The position numbers and the translations under genes were made by a program. Positions 1 to 9,141 of a stretch of DNA of 64,000 bases are shown in pieces (position 1 is the first letter of the stretch; the number at the start of each line of letters is the position of its first letter). The notes below the pieces were generated by a model that made no database searches, was not told the DNA's origin, and worked only from the letters and a program-made list of their open reading frames with translations. This DNA is from Ruminococcus bromii. GTDB lineage: Bacteria > Bacillota > Clostridia > Oscillospirales > Acutalibacteraceae. Location of the stretch: assembly GCF_002834235.1 (NCBI RefSeq), contig NZ_NNBY01000027.1, positions 1-64,000 of the forward strand, written 5' to 3'.

Positions 1-214
1 TCTCTTGTCTGCCTCGCCTCTCAGCGCAACAGTTGATATTATATCAGCACTTCCTTCTTTTGTAAACCCCTTTTTTACAATTTTTTTATCTTTTTTACAT
101 TATCGGCAATTTCTACATTTTAAACTCATTTGTTGTTTATTTTATCCCAAAATTCACTATATACACCCTTTTTTAAAAATATACTTTATTCGACAGATTT
201 TCAAAACAATTTTC

Positions 215-243
215 TTGACAAAGAATGGGTATATATATATAAT
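215..243 (+). promoter_or_regulatory. Consensus SigA promoter of the leuA T-box transcript
   Basis: TTGACA (215-220) and TATAAT (238-243) are separated by exactly 17 bp, a perfect match to the housekeeping promoter consensus. Transcription would start near 250, just before the T-box leader. Such a strong promoter fits a gene controlled mainly by attenuation rather than by initiation. Confidence 0.85.
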
Positions 244-249
244 AGTATT

Positions 250-533
250 AACAAATGAATCCCCTTAAAAACATTGACGGGAACAAGATGCAAATGAACC
301 GGCAAAGAGAGCTGACGGTTGGTGTGAGTCAGCATGGAACATTGTATGGATAGCTCATCCCCGAGTTTTTCGTGTGAAGTGTATATACTATATATATGTA
401 ATGCGAAACGCAAGACTGCGTTATCGGTCGGGACTTTGTCAGAAGTCTTTAAGGAGAACACAGTGATGTGTTCTTGAATACGGGTGGTACCACGGATTTT
501 ATTCGTCCCTTTGTTTAGGGGGGCGATTTTTTT
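250..533 (+). promoter_or_regulatory. T-box riboswitch leader of leuA, probably leucine-specific
   Basis: The canonical T-box GGGTGGTACCACGG lies at 482-495 and is followed by an intrinsic terminator, so the antiterminator/terminator pair is visible. Upstream, GCTGAC/GTCAGC pairs around a G/T-rich loop (310-333), which is the expected distal part of Stem I. On its 3' side TAGCTCATCC (351-360) carries CTC at 354-356 followed by A. That is a plausible leucine specifier codon, consistent with the downstream gene. T-boxes bind uncharged tRNA and permit read-through when the cognate amino acid is scarce, so leucine starvation should raise leuA expression. The specifier assignment is inference, because Stem I was folded only by eye. 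Confidence 0.9.
503..533 (+). terminator. T-box attenuator terminator
   Basis: TCGTCCC (503-509) pairs with GGGGGGCGA (518-526, one G-U and a bulge), followed by seven T (527-533). The left arm lies just after the T-box motif, so formation of the antiterminator would exclude this hairpin. Confidence 0.85.
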
Positions 534-558
534 GTGCTATTTAACAGGAGGTTATTAT

Positions 559-2235
559 ATGAAACCATCATTTGAAAAGTACATTCCCTTTAAGCAGATT
601 AATCTGCCGGACAGACAGTGGCCAAACAATACTATAACAAAAGCACCGATCTGGTGCAGTGTTGACCTTCGTGACGGTAATCAGGCGCTTGTCGATCCTA
701 TGAACCTTGAAGAAAAGCTCGAATTTTTCCACGCACTTTGCGATATGGGCTTTAAGGAAATCGAAATCGGTTTTCCGAGTGCGTCAGAAACAGAATATGA
801 AATCTGCCGTGAGCTTATTGAAAACAACCACATTCCCGATGATGTAACAATTCAGGTTCTTGTTCAGGCAAGAGAGCATCTTATCAGAAAAACTTTTGAG
901 GCTGTTAAGGGTGCTAAGAATGTTATCGTTCATTTCTATAACTCAACTTCAACTCTCCAAAGAAAAGTTGTTTTCAAAACAGATATGGACGGTGTAATCA
1001 AAATTGCCGTTGACGGTGCAAAGCTTATTAAACAGCTTACTGATGAATATGACGGAGATACAAACTTCAGATTTGAATATTCTCCCGAAAGCTTCAGCGG
1101 TACTGAGCCTGAAAACGCTGTTGAAATCTGCGACAGGGTTATCGAGGCACTCGGTTCGACTGCCGAAAACAAGTTGATTGTCAATCTTCCGAATACTGTT
1201 GAGATGTGTACACCGAACACATATGCAGATCAGATTGAATACTTTGCAAGAAATCTTAAACACCGTGACGCCGCTATCATCAGCATCCACCCACACAATG
1301 ACCGTGGATGCGGTGTTGCCGCAGGCGAACTTGCATTGCTTGCAGGCGCTGAAAGAGTTGAGGGTACACTCTTCGGCAACGGTGAGCGTACAGGTAATAT
1401 GGATATCGTTACAATGGGACTTAATATGTTCACACAGGGCGTTGATCCTAAGCTTGACTTTTCAAATCTTCCAAAGCTCCGTGAAATCTATGAGCGTTGC
1501 ACAAATATGAAGATTGATCCTCGTCAGCCATATATCGGCGAGCTTGTATTTACAGCATTCTCGGGCTCACATCAGGACGCTATCAACAAGGGTATGAAGT
1601 ATATGAAAGAAAGCGGAACTGATTACTGGGAAATTCCGTATCTTCCAATTGACCCTGCCGATGTCGGCAGAGAGTATGAGCCGATTATCAGAATCAACTC
1701 ACAGTCCGGTAAGGGCGGTGCGGCTTTTGTTATGAACAATAACTTCGGTTATGACCTTCCGAAGAGAATGCATCCCGAATTTTCAAAGCTTGTTCAGGCA
1801 AAATGTGAGGAGCTTGGCAGAGAGCTTATTCCGAAAGAGCTGTTTGAGGTGTTCGAGAAGAATTATCTTGAGCATAAGCAGAAATATGTTCTCTCAAGCA
1901 GAAAGATTTATGAAGAGAGCGAAAACGGCAATGATTATGTTCACTTTAAGGGCAAGATGAAGATTAACGGCAACGAAGAGGTTTCTCTCAGCGGTGTCGG
2001 CAACGGTCCTATTGACGCATTCTTCAATGCAATCAAAAAGGTCGGTCTTGACAAGTATGAGTTCATCTCATACAGTCAGCACGCAATTTCTCAGGGTTCC
2101 GACTCAAAGGCTGTTTCATATATCGAACTCAAAAAGCCTGACGGAAAGAATATCTTCGGCATCGGCATTGACTCGAATGTCAATGTTGCATCGGTACTCG
2201 GTGTTCTCAACGCAATCAACAGAGCCGAGGCTTAA
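559..2235 (+). CDS. leuA: 2-isopropylmalate synthase
   Basis: Condenses acetyl-CoA with 2-oxoisovalerate, the first committed step of leucine synthesis, in the cytoplasm. The 558-residue protein has the HMGL-like TIM barrel: the entry motif CSVDLRDGNQAL near residue 33, the metal-binding HPHNDRG near residue 245, and GNGERTGN near 275. A C-terminal LeuA allosteric (leucine feedback) domain occupies about 430-550. The length and the SVDLRDGNQ variant fit the long LeuA type. An in-frame start exists at 484, but that would initiate inside the T-box; ATG 559 has AGGAGG about 8 nt upstream and is chosen. Regulation is by the T-box leader, and probably by leucine feedback. A terminator follows at once, so the gene is monocistronic. 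Confidence 0.95.
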   Translation: MKPSFEKYIPFKQINLPDRQWPNNTITKAPIWCSVDLRDGNQALVDPMNLEEKLEFFHALCDMGFKEIEIGFPSASETEYEICRELIENNHIPDDVTIQVLVQAREHLIRKTFEAVKGAKNVIVHFYNSTSTLQRKVVFKTDMDGVIKIAVDGAKLIKQLTDEYDGDTNFRFEYSPESFSGTEPENAVEICDRVIEALGSTAENKLIVNLPNTVEMCTPNTYADQIEYFARNLKHRDAAIISIHPHNDRGCGVAAGELALLAGAERVEGTLFGNGERTGNMDIVTMGLNMFTQGVDPKLDFSNLPKLREIYERCTNMKIDPRQPYIGELVFTAFSGSHQDAINKGMKYMKESGTDYWEIPYLPIDPADVGREYEPIIRINSQSGKGGAAFVMNNNFGYDLPKRMHPEFSKLVQAKCEELGRELIPKELFEVFEKNYLEHKQKYVLSSRKIYEESENGNDYVHFKGKMKINGNEEVSLSGVGNGPIDAFFNAIKKVGLDKYEFISYSQHAISQGSDSKAVSYIELKKPDGKNIFGIGIDSNVNVASVLGVLNAINRAEA

Positions 2236-2256
2236 TCAATTTAACAATTAAATTTT

Positions 2257-2288
2257 CAGGACTGTGCGAATGTGCAGTCCTGTTTTTT
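2257..2288 (+). terminator. leuA terminator
   Basis: CAGGACTG (2257-2264) and CAGTCCTG (2275-2282) form an 8-bp stem with a 10-nt loop, followed by six T. An identical copy ends the next gene (3775-3806). Confidence 0.9.
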
Positions 2289-2300
2289 ATGCTCTAAATC
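2257..2300 (+). repeat. 44-bp direct repeat, copy 1 (terminator unit)
   Basis: 2257-2300 and 3775-3818 match at 43 of 44 positions by eye, differing only at 2296 (A) versus 3814 (G). The two copies bracket the ATPase gene exactly, as if gene plus terminator had been duplicated or inserted by recombination at the terminator. Confidence 0.85.
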
Positions 2301-2408
2301 ACTCTGTTTAGAAAAATGTTACAAATCGCCTTTAAAAATCAAGAATTTCGTTACAAACGATTGAATATTTTCGAGAATAATGTTACACTACAATTAAGAG
2401 GTGATTTT

Positions 2409-3761
2409 ATGCTTCAAAGAAAAGCCTATGAACATTTAGTAAAATGGAAAAATACACCCGATAAAAAAGCTCTGCTCATTACAGGAGCAAGGCAAATCGG
2501 CAAAACATATATTATAAGAAAATTTGCAGAAGAAAATTATTCAAACTTTATCGAGATAAATTTCATCACAAATCCCGATGCCGCAAAGATATTCAACGGA
2601 GATTTGAATGCTGAAACGATACTGATTAACCTCACAGCATACACACAAAAGCCCTTGGTAAAGGGAGATACTTTGATTTTCTTTGACGAGATACAAGAAT
2701 GTCCGTCTGCGAGAACGGCAATTAAATTTCTTGTAGATGACGGGCAGTTTGATTACATTGAATCGGGTTCACTGCTCGGAGTAAAATATAAAGAGGTAAA
2801 GTCCTATCCCGTCGGTTACGAAGAAAACTACCGTATGTATCCGCTTGATTTTGAAGAATTTGCAACTGCAAACGGTATTCAGCCACAAACGATAGAATAT
2901 TTAAAGAAATGTTACGACAATAAAGAAACGATTACGGAAGCAGTTCATCAATCAATGTTGAAGCTTTTTCAATACTATATTATTGTCGGCGGAATGCCTG
3001 CGGTTGTACAGAAATTTGTTGATACAAAAGACATCGGCGAGGTCTTGAAAATTCAAAAAGATATTCTCGACTTGTACAGACAGGATATTTCAAAATATTC
3101 CGACAACAACAAAGAGAAGATAAAGAGCATTTTTGATTTAATTCCCGCTCAGCTTAATGACAGGAACAGAAGATTTACACTTTCCGATATTAAAAATTCT
3201 GCACGAATGTTGAGATACGAAACAAGTTTCAACTGGCTTGCAGACGCAGGAGTTGCTCTCCCCTGTTACAACATAACCGAACCCGTACTGCCGCTTGAAC
3301 TCAACCTACAGAACAATCTTTTTAAACTGTTTTTGTGTGATACGGGACTGCTTTGTGCCGCATCAATGGGAAACATTCAGTTTGACATACTGTCGGGAGA
3401 TTTGTCCGTTAATATGGGAAGTATTCTTGAAAATGTATTTGCTCAGGAGCTTGTTTCAAACGGTTTTCTTTTAAGATATTTCAATAAGAAGAATATCGGT
3501 GAAATTGATTTTATCGTTCAAAAAGGGAAGTCAGCCGTACCGATTGAAATTAAGTCGGGCAATGACTACACAAAACACAAGGCATTGGATAACTTGATTG
3601 CAAAGCAGAGTTGGAACATAAACAGTGGTATTGTGTTCTGTAAAGGCAATTTGGAAATTGAAAACGGCATAACATATTATCCATGGTATATGTCAATGTT
3701 TTTCAAGCAGGAAACACTTCCCGAACATCTGAAAGTTAATGTTGATATTGTAAATATCTGA
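2409..3761 (+). CDS. AAA ATPase with DUF4143 (AAA_14 family)
   Basis: A 450-residue protein of the AAA_14/DUF4143 family, which is common and poorly characterised in anaerobes. Near the N-terminus is a P-loop (GARQIGKT, residues ~29-36), followed by a Walker B-like LIFFDEIQ (~95). The C-terminal part contains GEIDFIVQ and IEIKSG, which resembles the acidic/lysine core of a PD-(D/E)xK nuclease fold, as is typical for DUF4143. ATG 2409 has AAGAGGTGA upstream; an in-frame ATG at 2316 lacks a ribosome site and lies close to the leuA terminator. The role is unknown; defence, toxin-antitoxin-like and DNA-processing functions have been suggested for relatives. The gene stands alone between two copies of the same terminator. 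Confidence 0.85.
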   Translation: MLQRKAYEHLVKWKNTPDKKALLITGARQIGKTYIIRKFAEENYSNFIEINFITNPDAAKIFNGDLNAETILINLTAYTQKPLVKGDTLIFFDEIQECPSARTAIKFLVDDGQFDYIESGSLLGVKYKEVKSYPVGYEENYRMYPLDFEEFATANGIQPQTIEYLKKCYDNKETITEAVHQSMLKLFQYYIIVGGMPAVVQKFVDTKDIGEVLKIQKDILDLYRQDISKYSDNNKEKIKSIFDLIPAQLNDRNRRFTLSDIKNSARMLRYETSFNWLADAGVALPCYNITEPVLPLELNLQNNLFKLFLCDTGLLCAASMGNIQFDILSGDLSVNMGSILENVFAQELVSNGFLLRYFNKKNIGEIDFIVQKGKSAVPIEIKSGNDYTKHKALDNLIAKQSWNINSGIVFCKGNLEIENGITYYPWYMSMFFKQETLPEHLKVNVDIVNI

Positions 3762-3774
3762 TAATCGACAATTG

Positions 3775-3818
3775 CAGGACTGTGCGAATGTGCAGTCCTG
3801 TTTTTTATGCTCTGAATC
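3775..3818 (+). repeat. 44-bp direct repeat, copy 2; terminator of the ATPase gene
   Basis: This is the second copy of the repeat at 2257-2300. Its stem-loop (3775-3800) and T run (3801-3806) terminate the ATPase gene 14 bp after its stop codon. Confidence 0.85.
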
Positions 3819-3843
3819 GTCCATAATAAGCCTGTGTGCGAAA

Positions 3844-3880
3844 AATAAGGGCATACAGCTTGTTAGCCATATGCCCCTGA
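3844..3880 (-). terminator. Terminator of the spore protein gene
   Basis: Read on the minus strand, GGGCATATGGC pairs with CTGTATGCCC and is followed by TTATTTTT. It sits about 20 bp past the stop of the spore protein gene. Confidence 0.8.
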
Positions 3881-3896
3881 AAATCGGTTTTAAAGC

Positions 3897-4094
3897 TTAT
3901 TTCATGCTGTTTTCGTAAGACTCAATCATCTTTTTAACCATCTGACCGCCTACAGAACCTGCTTCTCTTGCAGAAATGTCGCCGTTATATCCCTGTTTGA
4001 GGTTTACGCCTACTTCGTTGGCACATTCCATCTTAAAGCGTTCCATGGCTTCCTTTGCCTGAGGTACATTAATCTGATTGTTATTGCTTGACAT
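3897..4094 (-). CDS. Alpha/beta-type small acid-soluble spore protein
   Basis: A 65-residue protein of the alpha/beta SASP family. These proteins coat spore DNA in the core, protect it from UV and heat, and are degraded by the GPR protease at germination. The diagnostic C-terminal block is clear: ISAREAGSVGGQMVKKMI (residues ~40-57), with an upstream ANEVGVNL matching the region around the GPR cleavage site. Length is normal for the family. AAGGAG lies about 8 nt before the ATG. The gene has its own terminator. Expression is expected in the forespore under SigG; I did not identify a SigG promoter with confidence. Confidence 0.93.
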   Translation of the reverse strand: MSSNNNQINVPQAKEAMERFKMECANEVGVNLKQGYNGDISAREAGSVGGQMVKKMIESYENSMK

Positions 4095-4262
4095 AATTTG
4101 TTTTCTCCTTTACAAAACTTTTAAATCTCGTTAAATTTATTAATAAAGCGGCGTTTCGGCATCCCGTTTTCATCGCCGCAATAGTATTGTTTGCGGTGAA
4201 ATTAGTTTTATTATTTGTAATTTTTTCAAGTTTTGAAATTCACAAAAAACATCATACAAAGC

Positions 4263-4298
4263 AAAAAGCAGCTATGCCAAACGACATAACTGCTTTTT
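4263..4298. terminator. Bidirectional-looking terminator
   Basis: AAAAAGCAG (4263-4271) pairs with CTGCTTTTT (4290-4298), giving U runs on both strands. It most likely ends the minus-strand heptad-repeat gene, whose stop is at 4360. From here to 4094 I see only A/T-rich sequence upstream of the spore protein gene. Confidence 0.8.
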
Positions 4299-4359
4299 AT
4301 ATTGTGTATGAAAGGGTTAGGGAAATAAGCCTTTCGTCTTGCTGTTAAAATATATTGAG

Positions 4360-6789
4360 TTACTTTTTCTCGATTGAATCGGTCTTGTAGATGAAGTCAA
4401 CCTTACCGTCCATATCATCGGAAATACCGCTGTAGTTGTTGTACTTCTTTGATGCTTTCTGAACAGCCTTGAAACGGTCGATAATATCCCGGACATCACC
4501 GTTTGCGGCATCAACAATGCTGTCAATGCCCTCCTCTTTGAACTTCTTCATACCCTTGGACAATGTCATTGCACCGTCATTGAGCTGTTTAACGCCGTCA
4601 ACAAGTGCTGCACTGCCGTCCTTGAGAGTACCAACGCCCTCGAAGAGGCTCTTTGTACCGTCCGAAAGTGAGCTTGTGCCGTTTTTGAGAGTCTTTACAC
4701 CACTTTTAAGGCTTGATGTACCGTCCTTGAGGGTTGAAGTACCGCTCTTGAGTTCGCTTGTACCGCTCTTAAGACTTGAAGAACCGTTCTTGAGCTGACC
4801 GGCACCGCTTACAAGTGAACCTGTGCCGTCCTTGAGTGTATATGTGCCGGCGAGAATCTGCTGAGCGCCCTCGTTAGCCTGATCAACACCCGCTGTGTAT
4901 GAAAGCACACCCTGATAGAATGTGTTGTAGCTGTCAAGCTGAGTTTTGAGAGCCTGAAGTGACTTTCTGCCTGCCTGAGCTTTTGCTACACCTGCCTGAA
5001 TCTGACTCTGAACCTCTTCACTGTTCATATTTGTTTCGATAAGGCTCTGAATCTGTGACGCTGTGTTGCTGTCAATTGCAGTCTGAACCGCAGACGAACT
5101 CATCTGTGTAGAAACTGCAGTAGAAACCTGAGCCTGAACTTCTTCGCTGACCTGACCTGCGGCAACAGCGGCATCATACTGATCTGCCGTCATACCAAGA
5201 CCTGCGGCTGCGAGAACCTGTTCCGTAACAGACTTTCTTACCGTTGCCTCAACGGCAGTTCTGATAACATCCTTCTGGCTGTTTACAGTTGCCGTTACTG
5301 TTTCGAGTGCTGTATTGTAAGCGAGCTTCTGAGCATTTTCATCGCTGAGTGATGAAATAAGTCCTTCAAGAACGCTGTCATAGTTTTTAATTGTAAGCTT
5401 GTCGGCTGTAAGACCTGCGGCGGCAATCTGAGTGTCGGCAGTTGAAAGAAGTGTGTTAAACACCTGTTCTGCACCGCCGTTTAGAGTTGCGCTGTTGGAT
5501 GAAAGCTTGCCGAGACCGCCCGCAAGTGTTGCAACATAACTGCTGAGACTTGCCGCACCGTTGTCAACCTGTGACGCACCGCCTGCAAGTGTTGCAAGAC
5601 CGCTGTCAAGCTGTGATGCACCGCTGTCAAGCTGTGACGCACCGCTTTTGAGCTTTGACGCACCGTCATCAAGCGTTTTTGCACCGCTTGAAAGACTGTC
5701 TGCACCGCTGTCAAGTTTTTTTGCACCGCTGTTTACCTGTTCTGCACCGTCATAAAGCTTGTCAATACCTTCAATGAGTGTGCCTGACTTGTCAAGAAGT
5801 GTGCCGATACCGTCATAAAGCTGTGAAGAACCGTCAACAAGCTGTTCTGCGGCGTCCTCGAGTTCATCAAGAGAATCCTTAAGTTCATCAACCTTATCGT
5901 CAACCTTTGAAAAATCAACATCGTTGAAAATATCGTTCATTGCAACTGTCATTGTTGTTGAAAGCTCAAAATCGGTTGTGTCTGCTGTGATTTCAACATA
6001 ATCAGGGATTTCCATTTCATCCTTGTCAATATCAAGGCTGTCCTGCATACCCGGAAGAGCAAAACCGGCAACGATTGTTCTTGTACCGTCATTGATAGCC
6101 TTGCCGTTTGAAACCTCAACATTTTTGAAGTTGTCATCGTCAAGAATCATACCCGAAAGCATAAGGAACGGAACATTAACTTCTTCTGTCTTGCCGTTAA
6201 TCTTAACCTTTTCCTTCTGTGTGTTTTCATAGTCAATGCGGATTGTAACCTTACCGCTCTTGCCTGCGATTTCATCTGCAGAAACAGTTTTGCCGTTGAG
6301 CTTGTAGCTTAATTTGAGCTTTACGGGAAGTTCGGTTGTGCCTGTTCCCTGATAATAGATGTCATCGCCATTTGCAGCCCACTCATAAGCATTGTCTTCG
6401 TTTACCGTGTATGTTTCGTCACCCTTAACATTTTTAACATCCTTGAGGTTTGAAACATCCTTTACCTTGCCTTTTGTATCTACACCCTTGAGCCAGTCGC
6501 TTACAATGATTTTCTTAGCCGCACCGCTTGCGTCGGCAATGACATAAACGGTTTCATTTTTGCTGAGCTTTTTGAGAGCCTCTTTAGTTGTGCTTGCCTT
6601 CTTAACAGCCTCAACCGTACTTTCTGTCTGAACACCGAGAGCCTGTGCAGTATTGTCTGCACCGGCAGAATAAGCGGCAACGCCTACTCCGCTGCAGAGA
6701 ATTGTGAGTGCAAGCGCACCTGAAATAGCACCCTTGATATAGTTTTTGCTTAAAAATTTATGATTATTATTTTTGTTAGTCTTTTTCAT
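4360..6789 (-). CDS. Exported heptad-repeat protein partnered with an MMPL transporter
   Basis: An 809-residue protein. The N-terminus has a basic stretch and a hydrophobic segment (about residues 18-42), so it is probably exported or membrane-anchored. Residues ~50-290 form a globular region of unknown fold. Two blocks of X-X-X-Leu-X-X-Gly heptads follow (about 320-440 and 640-755), separated by about 200 residues of alanine/glutamine-rich predicted helix. Similar repeats occur in YhgE/Pip-like proteins and are thought to form long elongated coils. The ATG overlaps the upstream transporter's stop (TAATG), implying translational coupling and a shared function. No C-terminal membrane anchor is visible, unlike classical YhgE. 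The role is inferred only from the partner: an accessory part of an RND/MMPL export system. Confidence 0.8.
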   Translation of the reverse strand: MKKTNKNNNHKFLSKNYIKGAISGALALTILCSGVGVAAYSAGADNTAQALGVQTESTVEAVKKASTTKEALKKLSKNETVYVIADASGAAKKIIVSDWLKGVDTKGKVKDVSNLKDVKNVKGDETYTVNEDNAYEWAANGDDIYYQGTGTTELPVKLKLSYKLNGKTVSADEIAGKSGKVTIRIDYENTQKEKVKINGKTEEVNVPFLMLSGMILDDDNFKNVEVSNGKAINDGTRTIVAGFALPGMQDSLDIDKDEMEIPDYVEITADTTDFELSTTMTVAMNDIFNDVDFSKVDDKVDELKDSLDELEDAAEQLVDGSSQLYDGIGTLLDKSGTLIEGIDKLYDGAEQVNSGAKKLDSGADSLSSGAKTLDDGASKLKSGASQLDSGASQLDSGLATLAGGASQVDNGAASLSSYVATLAGGLGKLSSNSATLNGGAEQVFNTLLSTADTQIAAAGLTADKLTIKNYDSVLEGLISSLSDENAQKLAYNTALETVTATVNSQKDVIRTAVEATVRKSVTEQVLAAAGLGMTADQYDAAVAAGQVSEEVQAQVSTAVSTQMSSSAVQTAIDSNTASQIQSLIETNMNSEEVQSQIQAGVAKAQAGRKSLQALKTQLDSYNTFYQGVLSYTAGVDQANEGAQQILAGTYTLKDGTGSLVSGAGQLKNGSSSLKSGTSELKSGTSTLKDGTSSLKSGVKTLKNGTSSLSDGTKSLFEGVGTLKDGSAALVDGVKQLNDGAMTLSKGMKKFKEEGIDSIVDAANGDVRDIIDRFKAVQKASKKYNNYSGISDDMDGKVDFIYKTDSIEKK

Positions 6790-8882
6790 TATACAGCAGC
6801 CTCCGAAATTGATGTTTTTTTCGGCTTAAAACCGAGAGTTGTCTTTGCAATTACCTTGTCGAACAGCATAAACATTGCCGGCAAAATAAGCGTTACGCAG
6901 AACATACTGATGACAGCACCTCTTGCAAGGAGCTTACAGATTGATGAAATAAGGTCAACATCCGAGTAGAATGCGACGCCGATTGTAGCGGCAAAGAGTC
7001 CCATTGCACTAACGATAATTGACGGAATTGAAGTTTCAAGAGCCGTAATAACCGAGGTGCGTTTATCGTTTCCGAGATACCTTTCCTTCTTATATCGTGT
7101 CGTCATCAAAATTGCGTAGTCAACCGTTGCACCAAGCTGAATTGTACTTATACATATAGGTGTGATGAACGGGAGCGACTCGCCCATAAGATGCGGAATA
7201 CCGAGGTTGATAAAAATTGCAAGCTCAATAACCGCAACAAGAATAATCGGAAGTGTGATACTCTTTTCAACAATCGCAATGATAATAAAGATTGCAACAA
7301 TAGAAATTGCATTTACAACCTGAAAGTCAACTGTCGTGATGTTTACAAGGTCGTTTGTACAAGCGGCTTCACCGATGAGAAGTCCGTTTTTATCATACTT
7401 TGTAATGATTTTATTCAACTCGTCAATCTGCTTTGCCATAGGATCTGTGGCTGTTTTGTACTCAGAGTTGATAATCATAAGCTCCCATTTATCATTTTTG
7501 AGAACGCTTGTGATTGAATCGGGAAGAACTTCTTCCGGAACAAGCGAACCTACAACGCTTTCAAGACCGAGAACATATTTTACGCCGTCAACCTTTTCAA
7601 GCTCGTTTGTCATATTTCTTGCGTCCTTTGCAGAAAGCGAAGAATCAACAAGAACCATATGTGTTGTACCGACACCGAATTTATCTTTAAGCTTTGTGTT
7701 GGCAATTACATTTGCCATATCTTCTGGAAGACTTTCCGACAAATCGTAGTAAATCTCATTGTTTGTCTGGCTGTATGCCGAATAAAACGGATAAATAAGA
7801 GCCGCAAACATTACGAGAAATACGGGGAAAATTTTAACAAGTCCTGTTGCAAGCTTCTTTGTTGACGGAATAAGCGACTTGTGCATTGTCTTTTCAAGAG
7901 GCTTGTCAAGAACAAGAATGAGTGACGGAAGAACCGTTACACAGGAGATAACACCGAGGATAACACCCTTTGCCATTACAATACCGAGGTCAAGACCGAG
8001 TGTGAATGTCATAAAGCAAAGTGCGATAAAGCCTGCAACCGTTGTGATTGAACTTCCGATTACGGAACGGACGGTTTCGTGAATTGCAACAGCCATTGCC
8101 TGCTTGTGGTTTTCACAAATGCCCTTTTGTTCTTCGTAGCTGTGCCACAGGAAGATTGAGTAGTCCATTGTTACCGCAAGCTGAAGAACTGCCGCCAACG
8201 CTTTGGTAATGAATGAAACCTCACCCATAAAGTAGTTACTGCCCATATTTACGAGGATAGCAACCGCTATACTTGCAAGGAACACAAACGGGATAATCCA
8301 GTTATCCATAAAGATCATCATTGCAATTACCGCAAGGACAACAGCGATTGCAACATAAGTCATTTCCTGTTCCTCAAACATATCCTTCATATCCGTAATC
8401 ATTGCCGACATACCCGAAACAAAGCATTGTTTACCGGCAACCGAACGGATTTCTTCGATAGCGTTCATTGTTTCATCAGCTGATGTTGAAGTATCGAAGA
8501 ATACCGCCATCATTGTTGCATTTCCCGAATTGAACGCATCATAAATTTTGTCGGGCAACATTTCCTTTGGAATTGAGATGTCGGCAAAATCGTCATACCA
8601 AAGAACCGTATCAACATGGTCGATTTCTTTGATTTTTTCCTCTGTTGCCGCAACATCCTTATCATCCATATTCTCAAAGATGAGGAATGAAAAAGCACCC
8701 TTTCCAAAGTCATCAAGCAGATAATCCTGACCCTTGATTGTGTCGAGGTTATCGGGAAGATAACTAAGAATGTCGTAATTAACCCTTGTAAATGCCATTC
8801 CCAAGGCTGACGGAATCATCAGAGCAACGGCAAGTATAAGGATTACGAAACGGCTTTTAACAACCGCTTTCCCTAACTTCAT
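6789..8882 (-). CDS. MMPL/RND-family transporter
   Basis: A 697-residue integral membrane protein with the duplicated RND layout: one N-terminal membrane segment, an extracellular loop, a cluster of segments (about 170-340), then the same again (from about 365, cluster about 525-690). The proton-relay type motifs are visible in both halves: TMDYSIFLWHSYEEQ (near 240) and TVDYAILMTTRYKKE (near 595). MMPL proteins export lipids, glycolipids or drugs using the proton gradient; the substrate cannot be told here. It is preceded by a tetR gene and a candidate operator, and is translationally coupled to the heptad-repeat protein downstream. AAGGAG-like SD lies before the ATG at 8882. Confidence 0.9.
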   Translation of the reverse strand: MKLGKAVVKSRFVILILAVALMIPSALGMAFTRVNYDILSYLPDNLDTIKGQDYLLDDFGKGAFSFLIFENMDDKDVAATEEKIKEIDHVDTVLWYDDFADISIPKEMLPDKIYDAFNSGNATMMAVFFDTSTSADETMNAIEEIRSVAGKQCFVSGMSAMITDMKDMFEEQEMTYVAIAVVLAVIAMMIFMDNWIIPFVFLASIAVAILVNMGSNYFMGEVSFITKALAAVLQLAVTMDYSIFLWHSYEEQKGICENHKQAMAVAIHETVRSVIGSSITTVAGFIALCFMTFTLGLDLGIVMAKGVILGVISCVTVLPSLILVLDKPLEKTMHKSLIPSTKKLATGLVKIFPVFLVMFAALIYPFYSAYSQTNNEIYYDLSESLPEDMANVIANTKLKDKFGVGTTHMVLVDSSLSAKDARNMTNELEKVDGVKYVLGLESVVGSLVPEEVLPDSITSVLKNDKWELMIINSEYKTATDPMAKQIDELNKIITKYDKNGLLIGEAACTNDLVNITTVDFQVVNAISIVAIFIIIAIVEKSITLPIILVAVIELAIFINLGIPHLMGESLPFITPICISTIQLGATVDYAILMTTRYKKERYLGNDKRTSVITALETSIPSIIVSAMGLFAATIGVAFYSDVDLISSICKLLARGAVISMFCVTLILPAMFMLFDKVIAKTTLGFKPKKTSISEAAV

Positions 8883-8967
8883 ATTTCATACTCCTTCATA
8901 TATGATTTGCAGACTGCACTCTGCATTCAAAGGAACGATCCGAGAGGTGAACCGTATTTCCTTTGTC

Positions 8968-8986
8968 CGTAATATATTCTATTACG
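8968..8986. promoter_or_regulatory. Candidate TetR operator upstream of the MMPL gene
   Basis: CGTAATA-TATTC-TATTACG is a perfect inverted repeat with 7-bp arms and a 5-bp centre, 86 bp upstream of the transporter start. It overlaps A/T-rich sequence that contains TTAACA on the minus strand, a possible -35. Size and symmetry fit a TetR-family dimer site. Binding by the neighbouring regulator is inference. Confidence 0.6.
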
Positions 8987-9010
8987 ACTTTGTTAAAATT
9001 TAAACAGACA

Positions 9011-9043
9011 CAAAAAATGCCGTGTCAGGAATTTAGACACGGC
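9011..9043 (-). terminator. Terminator between tetR and the MMPL gene
   Basis: GCCGTGTC (9019-9026) pairs with GACACGGC (9036-9043). On the minus strand it is followed by ATTTTTTG. It should separate the tetR transcript from the transporter operon, so the transporter must have its own promoter between 8890 and 9010. Confidence 0.85.
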
Positions 9044-9141
9044 AATAAATTTGTACGGAAATCAGACATTTTGTTTAATTCGTCTGCATTTCAGACACGC
9101 AAGCAAGCGCAAATATTCAATTTTAACCAATAAAACAGCAA

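Noticed and set aside
201..461. A minus-strand frame in the leuA leader
   Set aside because: The region is occupied by a consensus promoter and a T-box RNA on the plus strand; the frame has no ribosome site.
4530..5830. Short spaced repeats that might suggest a CRISPR or satellite array
   Set aside because: The periodicity is 21 bp and in frame with X-X-X-Leu-X-X-Gly codons of the heptad-repeat protein; units vary at third positions and there are no spacers.
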